Of a stretch of DNA of 64,000 nt, positions 1 to 18,524 are shown one piece after another. The notes beneath the pieces were generated by a model that searched no databases, had not been told where the DNA came from, and saw only the letters and a program-made list of their open reading frames with translations. This DNA is from Blastocystis sp. Blastoise (lineage: Eukaryota; Sar; Bigyra; Opalinata; Blastocystidae), in the NCBI GenBank assembly GCA_039096225.1, contig JBBPEB010000009.1:1267001-1331000 (forward strand), in the 5' to 3' direction. Made by a program: the position numbers and the translations under genes. The first letter of the stretch is position 1. Each line of letters begins with the position of its first letter.

Positions 1-60
1 ACACAATTAAAGGAAGATAGCAAAGAAGGATGGGGAGAAGAAGAAGATCTTCAATTATAG
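1..60 (+). CDS. C-terminal tail of an upstream gene (partial)
   Basis: Frame 1 is open from the window edge to a TAG at 58-60 and reads an acidic tail ending GWGEEEDLQL. The composition (Lys, Glu, Asp, Trp-Gly) is unlike the random AT-rich translation around it, so this is probably the last exon of a gene that starts left of the window. Too little is visible to assign a family. It could also be a chance open frame. Confidence 0.45.
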   Translation, partial: TQLKEDSKEGWGEEEDLQL

Positions 61-1223
61 AGTCTATATTATTAAAAATATTTATTTTTTATCTAATAAT
101 TCATTAGTATAAACACATTTTATTTGTGCAACTTTTTTGTGTTTATGTTTATTAATTACTTTTTCTTTTTTTGTTTTTGATTCAATCTGCTATTCACTTA
201 TTATTTTTTTTAATACAATCATACGCCTTTCATTATTCTATATATTTTTCGAATTGCTTATTTCTAAACATATTATTATATTTTTTATTGAATCAATTGT
301 CTTTTTTTTTTGTGGTCTTCTCTTAATCAGATGAACATATTTTTCTTCCTTTTTCTTTGTTCCTCTTTTCTCTTCATATCCCTACTATACTAATATTAAT
401 TTTTAGATTCATATTGACCAAATAATTACTTGTTCATACTATAATAACTCACTAGAATAGAAGTTTCAAATCAATGTAAGGAATTTTATGACTGGAATCA
501 ATGAATATATATTGTCTATGAATTCTCCTAAATGAATTTAAAAAAGAAGAAATGAAGTTAATAATTGGAAAATAATTCTTTTCGAATTCATCATAATTAT
601 ATTTGATTATTTATTAACTAATATAATATGTCCTCCATCCATAATGAATCTTCACAATTGTCAATACTGACACAAATAGAAATTCAGAATGTTCAAAACC
701 TATGAAAATGACAGAATATGGGTACATGAATCGTTATTTGTTTGTGTCATTTATAAAAGTCATTCATCATTTAAAATAAAAACCGAGAAACTCTCAATAT
801 CTTTGATTTTATTGGTATATCCTTTATTTATTTCATAAGAATCAAATAAAGACCAGAACACATTTCTCTTCTTCTTTGTGTTTCATGAAAGTGGTTTAGA
901 TGAGTATACCTGTGTCATAAAAAAGAGGGGAAATTCTTGTGAAGACATCATTTGCTGATTTTAAGTTTCTTGACTTCTAACAAGATTCTGCAAAAACAAA
1001 AGTTTTATAACATATATTATTGTTATTCTATTTTAGAAAATCATTTTTTTGTGATTTCTTTTTTTTTTGTATTAGAAAAGCAATTGCAATATATATATTT
1101 GAAAGAATCATAAAAAAATGTTTGTAATATCTATCAAAACAATTATGATTTGTATAGAATTGGGAATCAAGTTCTTATTGAGCATACACATTTAAATAAT
1201 TACTATATATTTTTAATTAAGAA
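61..1223. other. intergenic, no gene seen
   Basis: AT-rich sequence with long A and T runs and stops in all frames. The only open frame (137-334) is a run of Phe, Ile and Leu codons from T-rich DNA. I see no tRNA or repeat unit. It should hold the 3' end of the left-edge gene and the promoter of the PP2A-like gene. Confidence 0.6.
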
Positions 1224-2408
1224 ATGGTTGGTCGTCGTAGAAGATCTAGTAGTATTGACAATTGGAGATGTCAAGAAGATCCAATTGTGAACCGTAATAG
1301 TACTCAGAAGTTGGCAGCACAAGAATATGTGAGGCGAAAGAATTCTATTCATAGAGTTCCAAATAAGAGTCATGTAGAGCGATTAGTTCATAATCGTCGT
1401 CGAAAAGTCTCTATTGCGCATCCTACATGTTCAGATATAAAGAAAGATATTAAAGATGAAGATATTTCAAGTGAATGTGTTAAGCAAAATGAGTGTGAAA
1501 GTTCTCCAAAGAATGTTGCTTATGTAGATTTACCTGATATTGATTTAGTTATAGTTAGTCTTGGTCATTTTGATATTGGAAGTTGTGATATATTTAAACG
1601 TAAGTTATTTTTATTTGTGTTATATTCTCTTATATATATATATATATATATATAAAGAGAAATCTAATTCTATATTATATAGCATTGGTTGAAGAAGAGA
1701 AAGATGAATTATGTCGATATATGATATCTATATTATTTCCAGATAATACATTTTATAATTATTTTGATCAAACGAAATCGATTCGATTAAATCAAAATCA
1801 AATTCTTGATATATATACAGTTTTATTAGAAACAGTTTTTTCAGATGAAGATTTATGCTATGAAATTAAAGATCTTTGTATGTTTATATTTATTATATTT
1901 ATATTTATTATATTTTTATTTATTATATTTTTATTTATTATATTTTTATTTATTATATTTATTTATTATTTATATTTATTATATTTATTATTTATTATAT
2001 TTATATTTATTATATTTATATTTATTATATTTATATTTATTATGTTTATATTTATTATGTTTATTTTATTATTAACCAAAATTATATTTTAGGCATTGAA
2101 GATTTTTTAGAATGTTGTTTTACGACGCGTACGTTAAGTAAATTATTAACACAATTACGATTTGAGAAACAATATCATTTGTCAAGTAGAGCTTTAATTT
2201 TAAAGGTATTTGAGTTTATTATGTTTATATATATATATTATTAATATTTAATATAATGTAATATTACTAATTGTATATTCTTTATCTCTAGAGTGTATGT
2301 AATATTATTCCTTGTATATATAAAGAAGTATATGATCAATTATTATGTTCTATCACTGATTTTGAAATATCAGAACGATCGTTACCTAGAGAAGATGGAC
2401 AGGGTATA

Positions 2409-2441
<33 letters not shown>

Positions 2442-3084
2442 CTGTTTAGTATGTTTATATTTATATTCATACCTTTGTTTATTATTATTATTATAGAGAC
2501 ATCACGTGAGTTTAGTTCTATAAAATGGAATCAATGTGGACATATACACAGACTCGTTGAATTATGGGAATATTTTGTTGAAAATTTAAAAGATAAAAAG
2601 GAGGTTATGGATCGATATGAACAACCTAAATCTATATGTTTATCTCTATTACCTTCATATAAGAAAGAAACATATAAATTATTACTATGTTTGTTAGCTT
2701 TCTTAAAGACACGTTTTACTATATCTAAATATAGTGATACTTGTATTAATGGAACAAATATCTTATTATCTCTCTATCCAGAATATAGTCTACAAATTAT
2801 TAAAGAAATGTGTAAGAAATGGCCGATTGGAAATACAGATAAAGAGATTTCTTATATACACTTTGTGGAGAATATTTTATGTGTAGTTCATCCTAATGTA
2901 TGTACTTCTTCTCCCTTTCCTCTTCATCCTCTATTTACAAAAATATTTCGAGCTCTTCAATCGAATCATAATATGTTATGTAGAAGAACATTGCTTATGA
3001 TGCAAAACAAAGATATTTTATTTAATTATATATTCAAAGATGAAGAGTTACTTAATCAATATAAAACTTCACTTTTTAATTTAG

Positions 3085-3125
<41 letters not shown>

Positions 3126-3306
3126 TATTTTTATTATTATTTATTTTATATTATTATTATATATTATTATATATTATTATATATTATTATATATTCTTTA
3201 TCAAAATTAAATATATAAATATATTCCTTATATAGCGCAAAGTTGGGATCCAATGATTAAGCAGATAAGTGAAGAACAATTTGATAATTTACTCGATTAT
3301 ATATAA
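1224..3306 (+). CDS. divergent PP2A regulatory subunit B56 (B') family protein
   Basis: Six exons: 1224-1599, 1683-1877, 2093-2205, 2292-2403, 2497-3084, 3236-3306, giving 484 residues, within the usual B56 range. Introns start GTAAGT or GTATnT and end TAG. B56 subunits are HEAT-like adaptors that choose substrates for the PP2A core. Matching signals are WNQCGHIHRLVELWEYF (the B56 'P-x-L-Q-L-V-Y-E-F' helix), LLSLYPEYSLQIIKEMCKKW and a C-terminal repeat around IFRALQSNHNMLCRRTLLMM, which aligns with the B56 'ALYYWNNE' segment. The N-terminus is basic, rich in Arg and Ser, and unlike the family. Conservation is low and several hallmark residues differ, so this is a diverged B56 or B56-like protein. 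Introns 2 and 5 are ATT/ATTTAT simple repeats. Confidence 0.78.
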
Positions 3307-5473
3307 TCAATATCTTTATATGAATTTATAAAAAGAGAAAATTACAATAGTATCTGTTGAACTATCTTATTTAGTATTATTATATTATCACATAAGATAT
3401 CTCTTTATACTTAATCTATTTTAATTGTTTCCTGTATATTATATATTTCTAAAAGAAAAAAAATGTTTCAATATTCTATATAAAATAAAATGTAATATAA
3501 AAAAAGAAAAAAAGTTATTTCTTATCCTTTTAAGGGGTTAAACTGTACTGCTTTCTATGATATTATTATAATTATCAATAGTTGTGGGGATTTAATTATT
3601 CTTGTTTGGTTATAAAACTTATTTGAGAATTGATTTGTTCTTTAAATACTTTAATAGAAATATAACACTGACTTGATATTTAAGAATGATAATAATCAAT
3701 ATATCATCAGTAATCATGCTTATAATTAACATAGTTGCAAAAAACATTTGTTTCTTTTTAAATGAACTCAATCTACAAAGAAAAGTTTACATATATATCC
3801 CTTTTATTATAAAGCATAAGAACGAATGATACATTACATATAAATGGAAGACTAATTCTTAATATTCATTATTCTTTAAATAATGAAATTTAAAAAATTG
3901 ACCGCCAAAAATGATAAAAAAAAGAGGGAAATCCAAAAAAAAATTCTTCTGTTTCGTCATTCATATTCGAAAACAATATAATATATAAGATAAATAAAAA
4001 TCACTTAACTACTATTCATGTTAACCTATAAAAAGCATTAAATAGAAGATCCAAGTTGATGATTGGTTATAGAGCAATCTCATTTTTATCTCATTTTTTA
4101 TTTCTTGATGTCGATACTTTTCTTATATTTCTTTTATATTCTGTAATATGGTTCATAAAAGTGTAAGTGAAGTTTATATATTATACAAACGTTTTCCTAT
4201 GATTACAAATATTTGCTACTCTTGACTTCATTGGATGACGATACAGCCACCAAGATCTCTGAGGAATCATGTTTGTTTTTTATTTTCTTAATCTTTTATT
4301 TATTCTATAATTATCATTAATATTTGGCAATGACGATATAAATGTTTCGTTATGAGACGAAAGTCTTTGAAATCTTCCACGAAACGCTGCCTTCCTTCTT
4401 AGCTATATATTATTATTATTTTTTTAATATTCTTATGGTTCGATTATGTATGGCAATAGTAAAGTTATTTTAGATTGATGAAGACACTAATGGGAATCTC
4501 TCTGAATCCTGATTAGAACAACTGTGTCATCATTGCTCTGACTAAAATATCTTTTATGATTGTACATGAATCTGTTATATATACGTATATTATTATCGAA
4601 ATTGATTGATGATTCAGATAGGGACACCTGATTTCTTTGAAGAACAAAACATATCTGTTTTTTCACTGACAATTTTGATATTTATTTTTTTTTAAATATA
4701 TGTATATTTATTCTATTATGGTTACGATGAGATTAGACTAGAGTCTCTGAAATTAAATTGAAGATACTTTTTGTCCAACTGAACCATATTTAGATTATTT
4801 AATAAATTATGTAAAGGATGAAATTTTTGTATCTTGATCTTCATGATAGATTTACAAAGAGCTTTTTAAATCTGATATATGCATGATTTATAAATTTATT
4901 CATTCTTTATTTCTCTTATTATATATATATTAATAATGAATTTCAATGATGATTAGATCTAAACAATTCTGACACCTCTAATATGAATACCAATATTGGT
5001 CTGTGTTTACTATTTCGATCTCATCTGAAGAAAATTATTTTAATATATTTAGTTGTTAATTAATATATTTTATTTTTAAAGAAAGCGTTTTGTTACAAAC
5101 TAAAATTTTAATTTTTTATTATTACACTAAATTTTTAAAAAGACTTCATGAATATATTGAACATAAAATTATTTTTTTAAAAGAATGTTTGTTTTTATTT
5201 AATAAAAAAAAACTATTTGCATAATATATATTATTTTTCTTTTCTTTAAAAAGAAAATTTTCATAATATATATATTATTATTTTTCTTTTCTTTAAAAAA
5301 AACAAAACAAATTTTTTAAACTTGAAAAACATCTAAAGCATTAATTAAAGAATTTTTATAATATAAAATTATAATGCATGCTTATAAAAAAAATAAATGA
5401 AATCAGCAATAACAAAAAAATAAAGAATGAATATAATTTTTTATAGGAAAGAAAAAATAGAAAAATAAATTGT
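3307..5473. other. intergenic, no gene seen
   Basis: About 2.2 kb between two converging genes. AT-rich with many short A/T runs. The only frame above 60 codons (4487-4672, minus) has no recognisable motif or coding bias. No tRNA, repeat array or snRNA signature was recognised. Confidence 0.6.
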
Positions 5474-12664
<7,191 letters not shown>

Positions 12665-13432
12665 ATGTGTATGTGAAAAATTGATTCTACTTGTGTCTAT
12701 AAGTGTGTATAGCTGTCGATCTTGCTAAACTCAACGAATTTATGTTAAGCCACTCTTATGTCTGTGGTTACAAACCCACTCAATTAGATCTTGAAGTTGC
12801 TAAGGCTTGCGGTTGTGTCTGTGGATGTGAATATCCTCATGCTGCCCGTTGGTTCAAACACATTCACTGTTTTGCTTGTGCTGAAAAGAAGAAGTATATA
12901 TTTTCATAAATAATATTAATAACTGATATTTAAAATAATATTTAATAGTATATATATGTTATTATTGAAAATAAAAATAATATTTTTCTTTATATAGCTG
13001 GCCTGCTGCTGAATGTGGTATGTGAATGAATATCAATACTATATAATTATATAATAATATTTAATTAAGATATATATATTTCTATACACTTATAAATAGA
13101 TCTTCCCTTTATGATTAAGGCTGAAGAAAAGAAGGAAGAAGTTAAGGAAGAAGAAGAAGAAGAAGAAGGTGATCTTTTCGGTGATGATGATGATGATGAA
13201 GATGAAGCTGCTGCTGAAGAAATGGCTGCTAAGCTTGCTGCTGATGCCAAGAAGAAGAAGGAAGAAGCTAAGAAGAACGAACCTGTTGCTAGATCTCAAC
13301 TTGTTCTTGATGTCAAGCCTCTTGAAGCTGAAACTGGTATGTTTAGTGTTATTTTTATTGTTTTATTATTATTTTATTTTTTATCTTTTATTATTATTTT
13401 ATTGTTATTATTTTTGTTCTGTTAATCCTATA

Positions 13433-13501
<69 letters not shown>

Positions 13502-13785
13502 TTTCCTTTATAGATCTTAACGCTCTTGCTGATAAGATTAAGGCTACTCAAGTCAATGGTTTAAAGTGGGGTGAAGGTATTAAGATTGTCCCTCTTGCTT
13601 TTGGTATTTGCAAACTTCAAGTATGTAAATGAATTCTAATTGTGATGACTAATTATTTTTATTTTATATAGGTTTCTTGTATTATTGAAGATGATATCTG
13701 TTGTGAAGATGATGTTTATGATGCTATTCAACAATTCGAAGATGATGTCCAATCTGTCGAAACCTTCGCTTTCAACAAGATGTAA
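12665..13785 (+). CDS. EEF1B: translation elongation factor 1 beta (eEF1A guanine-nucleotide exchange factor)
   Basis: Six exons: 12665-12668, 12713-12893, 12998-13017, 13100-13336, 13514-13620, 13672-13785, giving 220 residues. The first exon is only ATGT. A GTATGT...TATAG intron follows, so the protein starts MSVDLAKLNEF. The protein exchanges GDP for GTP on eEF1A. Residues about 1-60 form the GST-C-like N-domain (LSHSYVCGYKPTQLD, HAARWFKHI). A Lys/Glu/Asp-rich linker follows, containing GDLFGDDDDDEDE. The C-terminal EF1-GNE domain has VNGLKWGEGIKIVPLAFG, CIIEDDI and VQSVETFAFNKM. Length and domains match the family. The N-domain is unusually Cys-rich (ACGCVCGCEYP). Codon use is biased towards GGT, GTT and CTT, as in PNO. 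Intron 4 contains an AAT microsatellite. Confidence 0.95.
13433..13502 (+). repeat. (AAT)n microsatellite in EF-1 beta intron 4
   Basis: About 23 perfect AAT units just upstream of the TTTATAG acceptor of intron 4 (13337-13513). It is read as poly-Asn in one frame, but lies outside the exons. Confidence 0.95.
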
Positions 13786-13974
13786 AAAATGTCAAACATT
13801 TATGTTGTATTAGAATTACACTGTTTTTTAAAATTGTTTTTAGTTTTATATTCATTTTAATTGCTAAATTTTTTTTTGATTATATTACATAAAATTGTAT
13901 ATACAAATACAACACGAATTTTTTTACATTTACATACATAGATACATTTATTACTATTTGATGATTAACAACAT

Positions 13975-14809
13975 TTATTCAGAAGTTTCATATATAGAAT
14001 TATAAATTGAATCAAAACTATCATCAACTTGCTTTTGAATTAAAGAACTGTTAATATGGTTATATTGGCAATACTATATATATAATATATATAATATTTA
14101 TATATAATATTATTTATATTTTATGTATTTTAATATAATATCAAATATATCTATTTACTGAAGAAATAAATTGTTTCTTTAATTGTTCTTTTGAAAATGG
14201 TCTATGAATACAAAAATATAATGATGATTTAATAATATATTTTACCTTTTTATTTTTTTGGATACTTGTAAATAGTATTGCATTACTTTATAAATAGGTT
14301 GTTCATGATCTTTAAAGACAATATAATGTATTATCATGCCAATACTCAAACAACTGAAGAATAGAAGAAGTGTATATATTCCTAGAGATGTAGGTGTCAA
14401 AGAAGGGAAGCGATCTAAAATGTATGATACACAAATATAGAAAGTAGAATAGATATAGTTCCATAGAGAAGTAAGATATGGACGACATAAACAATAGAGT
14501 CTAGGATAGAGTGTCCATTTAAAATATCGTTGAACCATAAAAATAGATAATTCTACAAATCCTACAACAGGTAATGTCACATATGCAGAAGAAGGAAGAA
14601 GAAGAGGAAGCATTAATTTACTAATTGAATATAACTCTATATAAAAGTGAAATAATATATATAGAAACATTAAGATATTCAATATATTATATACTTGATT
14701 CTCTTTTTGATTCTTCAGGAATATACATATATAAAGAGAAGAAAAAAGTAGCTACTAACACAAATAATGTTTGATATATATACGGATACGAATGAAAATA
14801 GATTAAAAG

Positions 14810-14883
<74 letters not shown>

Positions 14884-15730
14884 ATATGTGAATATATATA
14901 TATATAATTTATATATAATATACAAAATACAAAAAAATATAGATTTAGAATACAAAGAAAAAGTGTATAAAAACTTACAAGAAATAAGTAAATCTATATA
15001 AAAAATATAGTCTTTGAATGTTTTCATCACTTTTTCTACAAGAGTCATAGGTTTCTGTATTTCATGATGATGATGATGATGTTGAGGATATCCAGTTGAA
15101 GAATTGGTATTCATAGAATTACTATCCGAATCCGTGTCTGTTTCTGATTCTGAAACACCAGAAGTCGATGTTGCAGAAGGAGGGAAAGGTTGAGAACCTA
15201 ATTGATTGAGTACTGTTGTGAACATTGCGAAGGGATTCACTCCAGGATTTGTATTATTGTCGCCAAACATTTGAGGATTATTAAATAAAGAATTAGCTTG
15301 TGCAATAAAATCATCAAGATTTAATGTTTGCACATTACTACTTGACATATTGGAACCTAAGGGACTATTACTTGTTGAAAAAGTAACGTGATTTTCATTG
15401 TTTTGAACTTGATCATTGTCATTTGGTGAAATTTCTGTAAAAGGAAATTTATAACGATTAAAAAATATAATATAACTTTATTCAATAAGAAAATAAATCA
15501 AATAATGAGAAATATAAATACCAGGAACATCTTGAGCTGATGATTCTTTTTGTTCATCAATAATATCAAAAGTTTCAGAATTTTCAGATTCAACTATATT
15601 TGTAGAATCGTTAAGAGTTTGCTTTTCAGCTAACTCCTTCTGAAGTTGCTATAGATGAAATTTAAAAATGATAGATTTGTAAATTAATTTAGGTTACAAG
15701 TTTTCTTCGTCTCTGAAGGGCACTTGACAT
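13975..15730 (-). CDS. membrane protein with RRRK N-terminus, possibly Get2/CAML-like
   Basis: Seven exons on the minus strand: 15730-15698, 15648-15522, 15434-14979, 14811-14695, 14636-14246, 14201-14159, 14073-13975, giving 421 residues. The cytosolic N-terminus begins MSSALQRRRKLQLQKELAEK. A Ser/Asn/Asp-rich linker with a six-His run follows, then about three to four hydrophobic segments in residues 205-365 and a short tail. Get2 and CAMLG, ER receptors for tail-anchored protein insertion, have the same plan: an N-terminal Arg-Arg-Arg-Lys motif that binds Get3/TRC40, an acidic loose linker and C-terminal membrane helices. I infer that role only from architecture, because the membrane part gives no clear family motif. 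Any ER or Golgi membrane protein remains possible. Intron 3 (14978-14812) holds a long TA repeat. Confidence 0.6.
14814..14877. repeat. (TA)n dinucleotide repeat in intron
   Basis: About 32 TA units inside the third intron of the RRRK membrane protein gene, next to its acceptor. Confidence 0.95.
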
Positions 15731-15954
15731 TGTTAGAATATTAAAATAATACTTATTCTAGAACAAAAAGGTTGAATAGAATTAAAACAGAAGAAATGAC
15801 ACAAATCATTTTTCCCAAGAAGTATCGAAAATAATCTTGTTTAACTTTTTAAACAAAGACAATCTTTTCATCGTGTTCCAAGTGTATTTTAATTTAATAT
15901 AGTATCATTTATATTTATTAAGACTCCTTATTAGTTTATTTAGTCAGTTTTAAG

Positions 15955-16383
15955 ATGTCAGTTGTTAAAAAGGAAATGATGATGTATTGTTTTGATACAT
16001 TACTAAATAAATTAATTAAATACCCAATGCCAAAACCAGAATTTGATACAAACTTAGAATAGTATTTAAATTATTCATGAATCTCTATTTTAACAAATAA
16101 TTATAGTGGAATATTTGTTACTTTAGAAAAGAAAGTATTTAAACAGTATGAACTTCGAGGGTGTATTGGCAATTTATCTCCAATATCTCTTTCTTCACTA
16201 AGCGAATATGCTTTATATAGTGCATTTGAAGATAATAGATTTCATTCTTTGAATGCATCTGAACTTCCTAAACTTCGAGTTGAAGTCTCTTTATTATATG
16301 ACTTTGAAGACCGTGATAATGTCATGGATTGGGAAGTATTCAATATATATATATATTTTTTTCTCTTTTTTTTAAATTAGATT

Positions 16384-16422
<39 letters not shown>

Positions 16423-16978
16423 CTTTTTATTTTATTAGATTCTTTATATATATATATTATTTTTCTTCTTTAGGTTGGTAAACATGGTATTTATATTTTT
16501 ATTCCTTATAAACATCGTATATTAAGTGCTACATTCTTACCAGAAGTAGCTGAGGAACAAGGTATATATATATATATCTATTAATTGTATCGATTTAGTT
16601 ATTATTTATACTATATACATATATACATATAGGATGGGATAAGAAGACTACTCTTGATTATTTAGCAGAGAAAGCAGGATTCTTTAAACCACTTACAGAG
16701 TATATATATAGATATATACTCTTATTATTAATTATATTTATATATACACTTTTTCTAGAGAAGTGCTACAAACTATTAAATTGAGAAGATATAAAACAGA
16801 AAAAGTATTTGACTACTTTTAATCTTCTATTTATATATATATTATATATGATATACTATAAATATAGGCTTATTTAACTTTCAGTGAATATATAAAAATG
16901 ACAAAGGCTCGTGGTCGTGACGCACTTCCCTATTTTGAATCTCTTGATATTCCTGTTACTTCAGAAGACCTCCAATAA
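15955..16978 (+). CDS. AMMECR1: AMMECR1 domain protein
   Basis: Six exons: 15955-16061, 16107-16335, 16474-16561, 16633-16699, 16759-16804, 16868-16978, giving 215 residues. The first intron (45 nt) removes an apparent in-frame TAG. The family is found in all three domains of life. Its molecular role is still debated (an AMMECR1 paralog is reported at CUL2 ligases; a bacterial-archaeal relative pairs with MEMO). Hallmarks are the strictly conserved LRGCIGNLSP, then LPKLRVEVSLL, WEVGKHGIYIFI, ATFLPEVAEEQGWDKK and TIKLRRYKTEK. The whole domain is covered, so the gene looks intact. It lies 224 bp from the divergent RRRK membrane gene, so the two may share a promoter region. Confidence 0.93.
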
Positions 16979-17487
16979 CTCTAACAATAACTCAAATTAT
17001 ATATATATCATTTTTATGATCAGTACATTGAAATAGCACAATCTATTTCTATTTATATATAAATTCATTTATCGTTTTTTATATTCTATTTGCTATGCTT
17101 TTTGTTTTCATAATTCAAGTTTTTCTTCATTATTATTGTTCGCTGTTGTAACTCACTCATTCTTATATCCTATTATAAGCACGAATATGATCAAAACCGT
17201 GATTACAAGAAATGTTTTCTATTTGATCTTCAAATATTTTCTATAATGCTGACGGAATGAATTGAATTCATATATTATATTTCAATCGTTCTATAACTTG
17301 AACAGTTTCTACAAATTGAAAATAAATATAACAATAAATATAATCTATGCTAACACTATGGTATTTTGTCTTACGCTATGTGTTGAAAATAATTATATAT
17401 TCACACTAATACAACATTGAATAACAAAAGAAAAAATGAATGTTAGTATTCATTTTCATCTATAAAGGATAACAAAATTTTTCTATA
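16979..17487. other. spacer between AMMECR1 and tRNA
   Basis: AT-rich sequence with no open frame of note, holding the AMMECR1 3' end and the upstream region of the tRNA. Nothing else was recognised. Confidence 0.6.
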
Positions 17488-17560
17488 GACTCCGTAGTGC
17501 AGTGGCAAACACGCTCGCCTGACACGCGAGAGATCCCGAGTTCAATCCTCGGCGGAGTCA
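17488..17560 (+). tRNA. tRNA with anticodon GAC (Val), Asp-like body
   Basis: A full cloverleaf folds by eye. The acceptor stem GACTCCG/CGGAGTC pairs perfectly with discriminator A. A GTG/CAC D-stem, a CTCGC/GCGAG anticodon stem with loop CTGACAC, and a CCGAG/CTCGG T-stem with loop TTCAATC complete it. Positions 34-36 are G-A-C, a valine anticodon. The anticodon arm and variable loop resemble eukaryotic tRNA-Asp(GTC), while the D-arm and discriminator A fit Val. No intron is present and a T run follows the gene. Confidence 0.93.
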
Positions 17561-17721
17561 CTTTTATTTTTTATCGTTTTTTAAATCAATTTGACAAAAA
17601 CATAAACAAACATTTAAATGGTTTTGTTTTATATAACAAAATACTTTTTTAGAATTAATACAAATAGAAAGGAATTACAAAAAATAATAGATAATAGAAA
17701 CACTTTAAGAAATGAAAATGA

Positions 17722-18479
17722 TTATTCAGAATCAGAATGTGAGTGACTTCGTCTTCTTTTATCTTTGTGTTCACTTGATTTTTTATCTACAGAGTCCACA
17801 AATCCATCATCAAACTAAAATAAATATAGTAAATAAATAGAAACAATTCAATATAAAAATAAATAAAAACTATATAAATACAGCTATAGGTCCTCCTCGT
17901 TTGATTTGTTTGGAATGACCTTCATCTCCTTCGAAATTACCCAGATCGTTCAATTTACGGAATTCATCTTCTGCAGCATATCTAGGATAATATATATATA
18001 AATACATATAATAATAAATGAAATGATTATGATAAATGATTTATATAAGATGTTTTAGAAATCAATAATAATATTGAAAAAATACAATTTAATTATATAT
18101 ATATAAATAATGATATATACTTGATAGAATTATCCACCTTAGCAGTGTAAATAGATGTTTTCTTTTCGCTAAAGAATGGCTTTGAATAGAGATTATATTC
18201 ATCATCGGCTCCAAAGTTACTGGCAACTCCTTCTGTATTATTATAGAGACGACCATCGAATTGGGCTCCTTTCAAACCAGTCAGACTGGCTTCTCCTAAA
18301 GCAATTCTCTCCGATATATCTCTATCTTCATCTCTTTCTACCTTACTCTTACGACTACTGTGTTTACGATTATACTCACGGCGACGTTCCAACTCACGCT
18401 CATGACGCAACTCGTCACGCTCATGACGCGCCTTACGCTCCTCCTCAGTCTCATTCCTATAGTAGTAGTAGTAGTAGTA

Positions 18480-18524
<45 letters not shown>

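Noticed and set aside
137-334. A 65-codon hydrophobic frame at the left end
   Set aside because: T-rich low-complexity translation with no support as a gene.
819-827. ATATCCTTT in the left intergenic region as a U12 donor
   Set aside because: No flanking exon or matching branch site and AC was found; the 9-mer can occur by chance in such AT-rich DNA.
1845-2244. Open frames of Tyr, Ile, Leu and Phe repeats
   Set aside because: They lie in an ATTTAT-repeat intron of the PP2A-like gene; the B56 reading continues only after splicing it out.
12703-12709. A GTG start for EF-1 beta giving MCIAVDLAK
   Set aside because: An ATGT exon plus a canonical intron gives MSVDLAKLNEF, which fits the family and uses ATG.
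16052-16106. In-frame TAG in AMMECR1 suggesting a pseudogene
   Set aside because: A 45-nt GTATTT...TATAG intron removes it and restores the normal AMMECR1 sequence.
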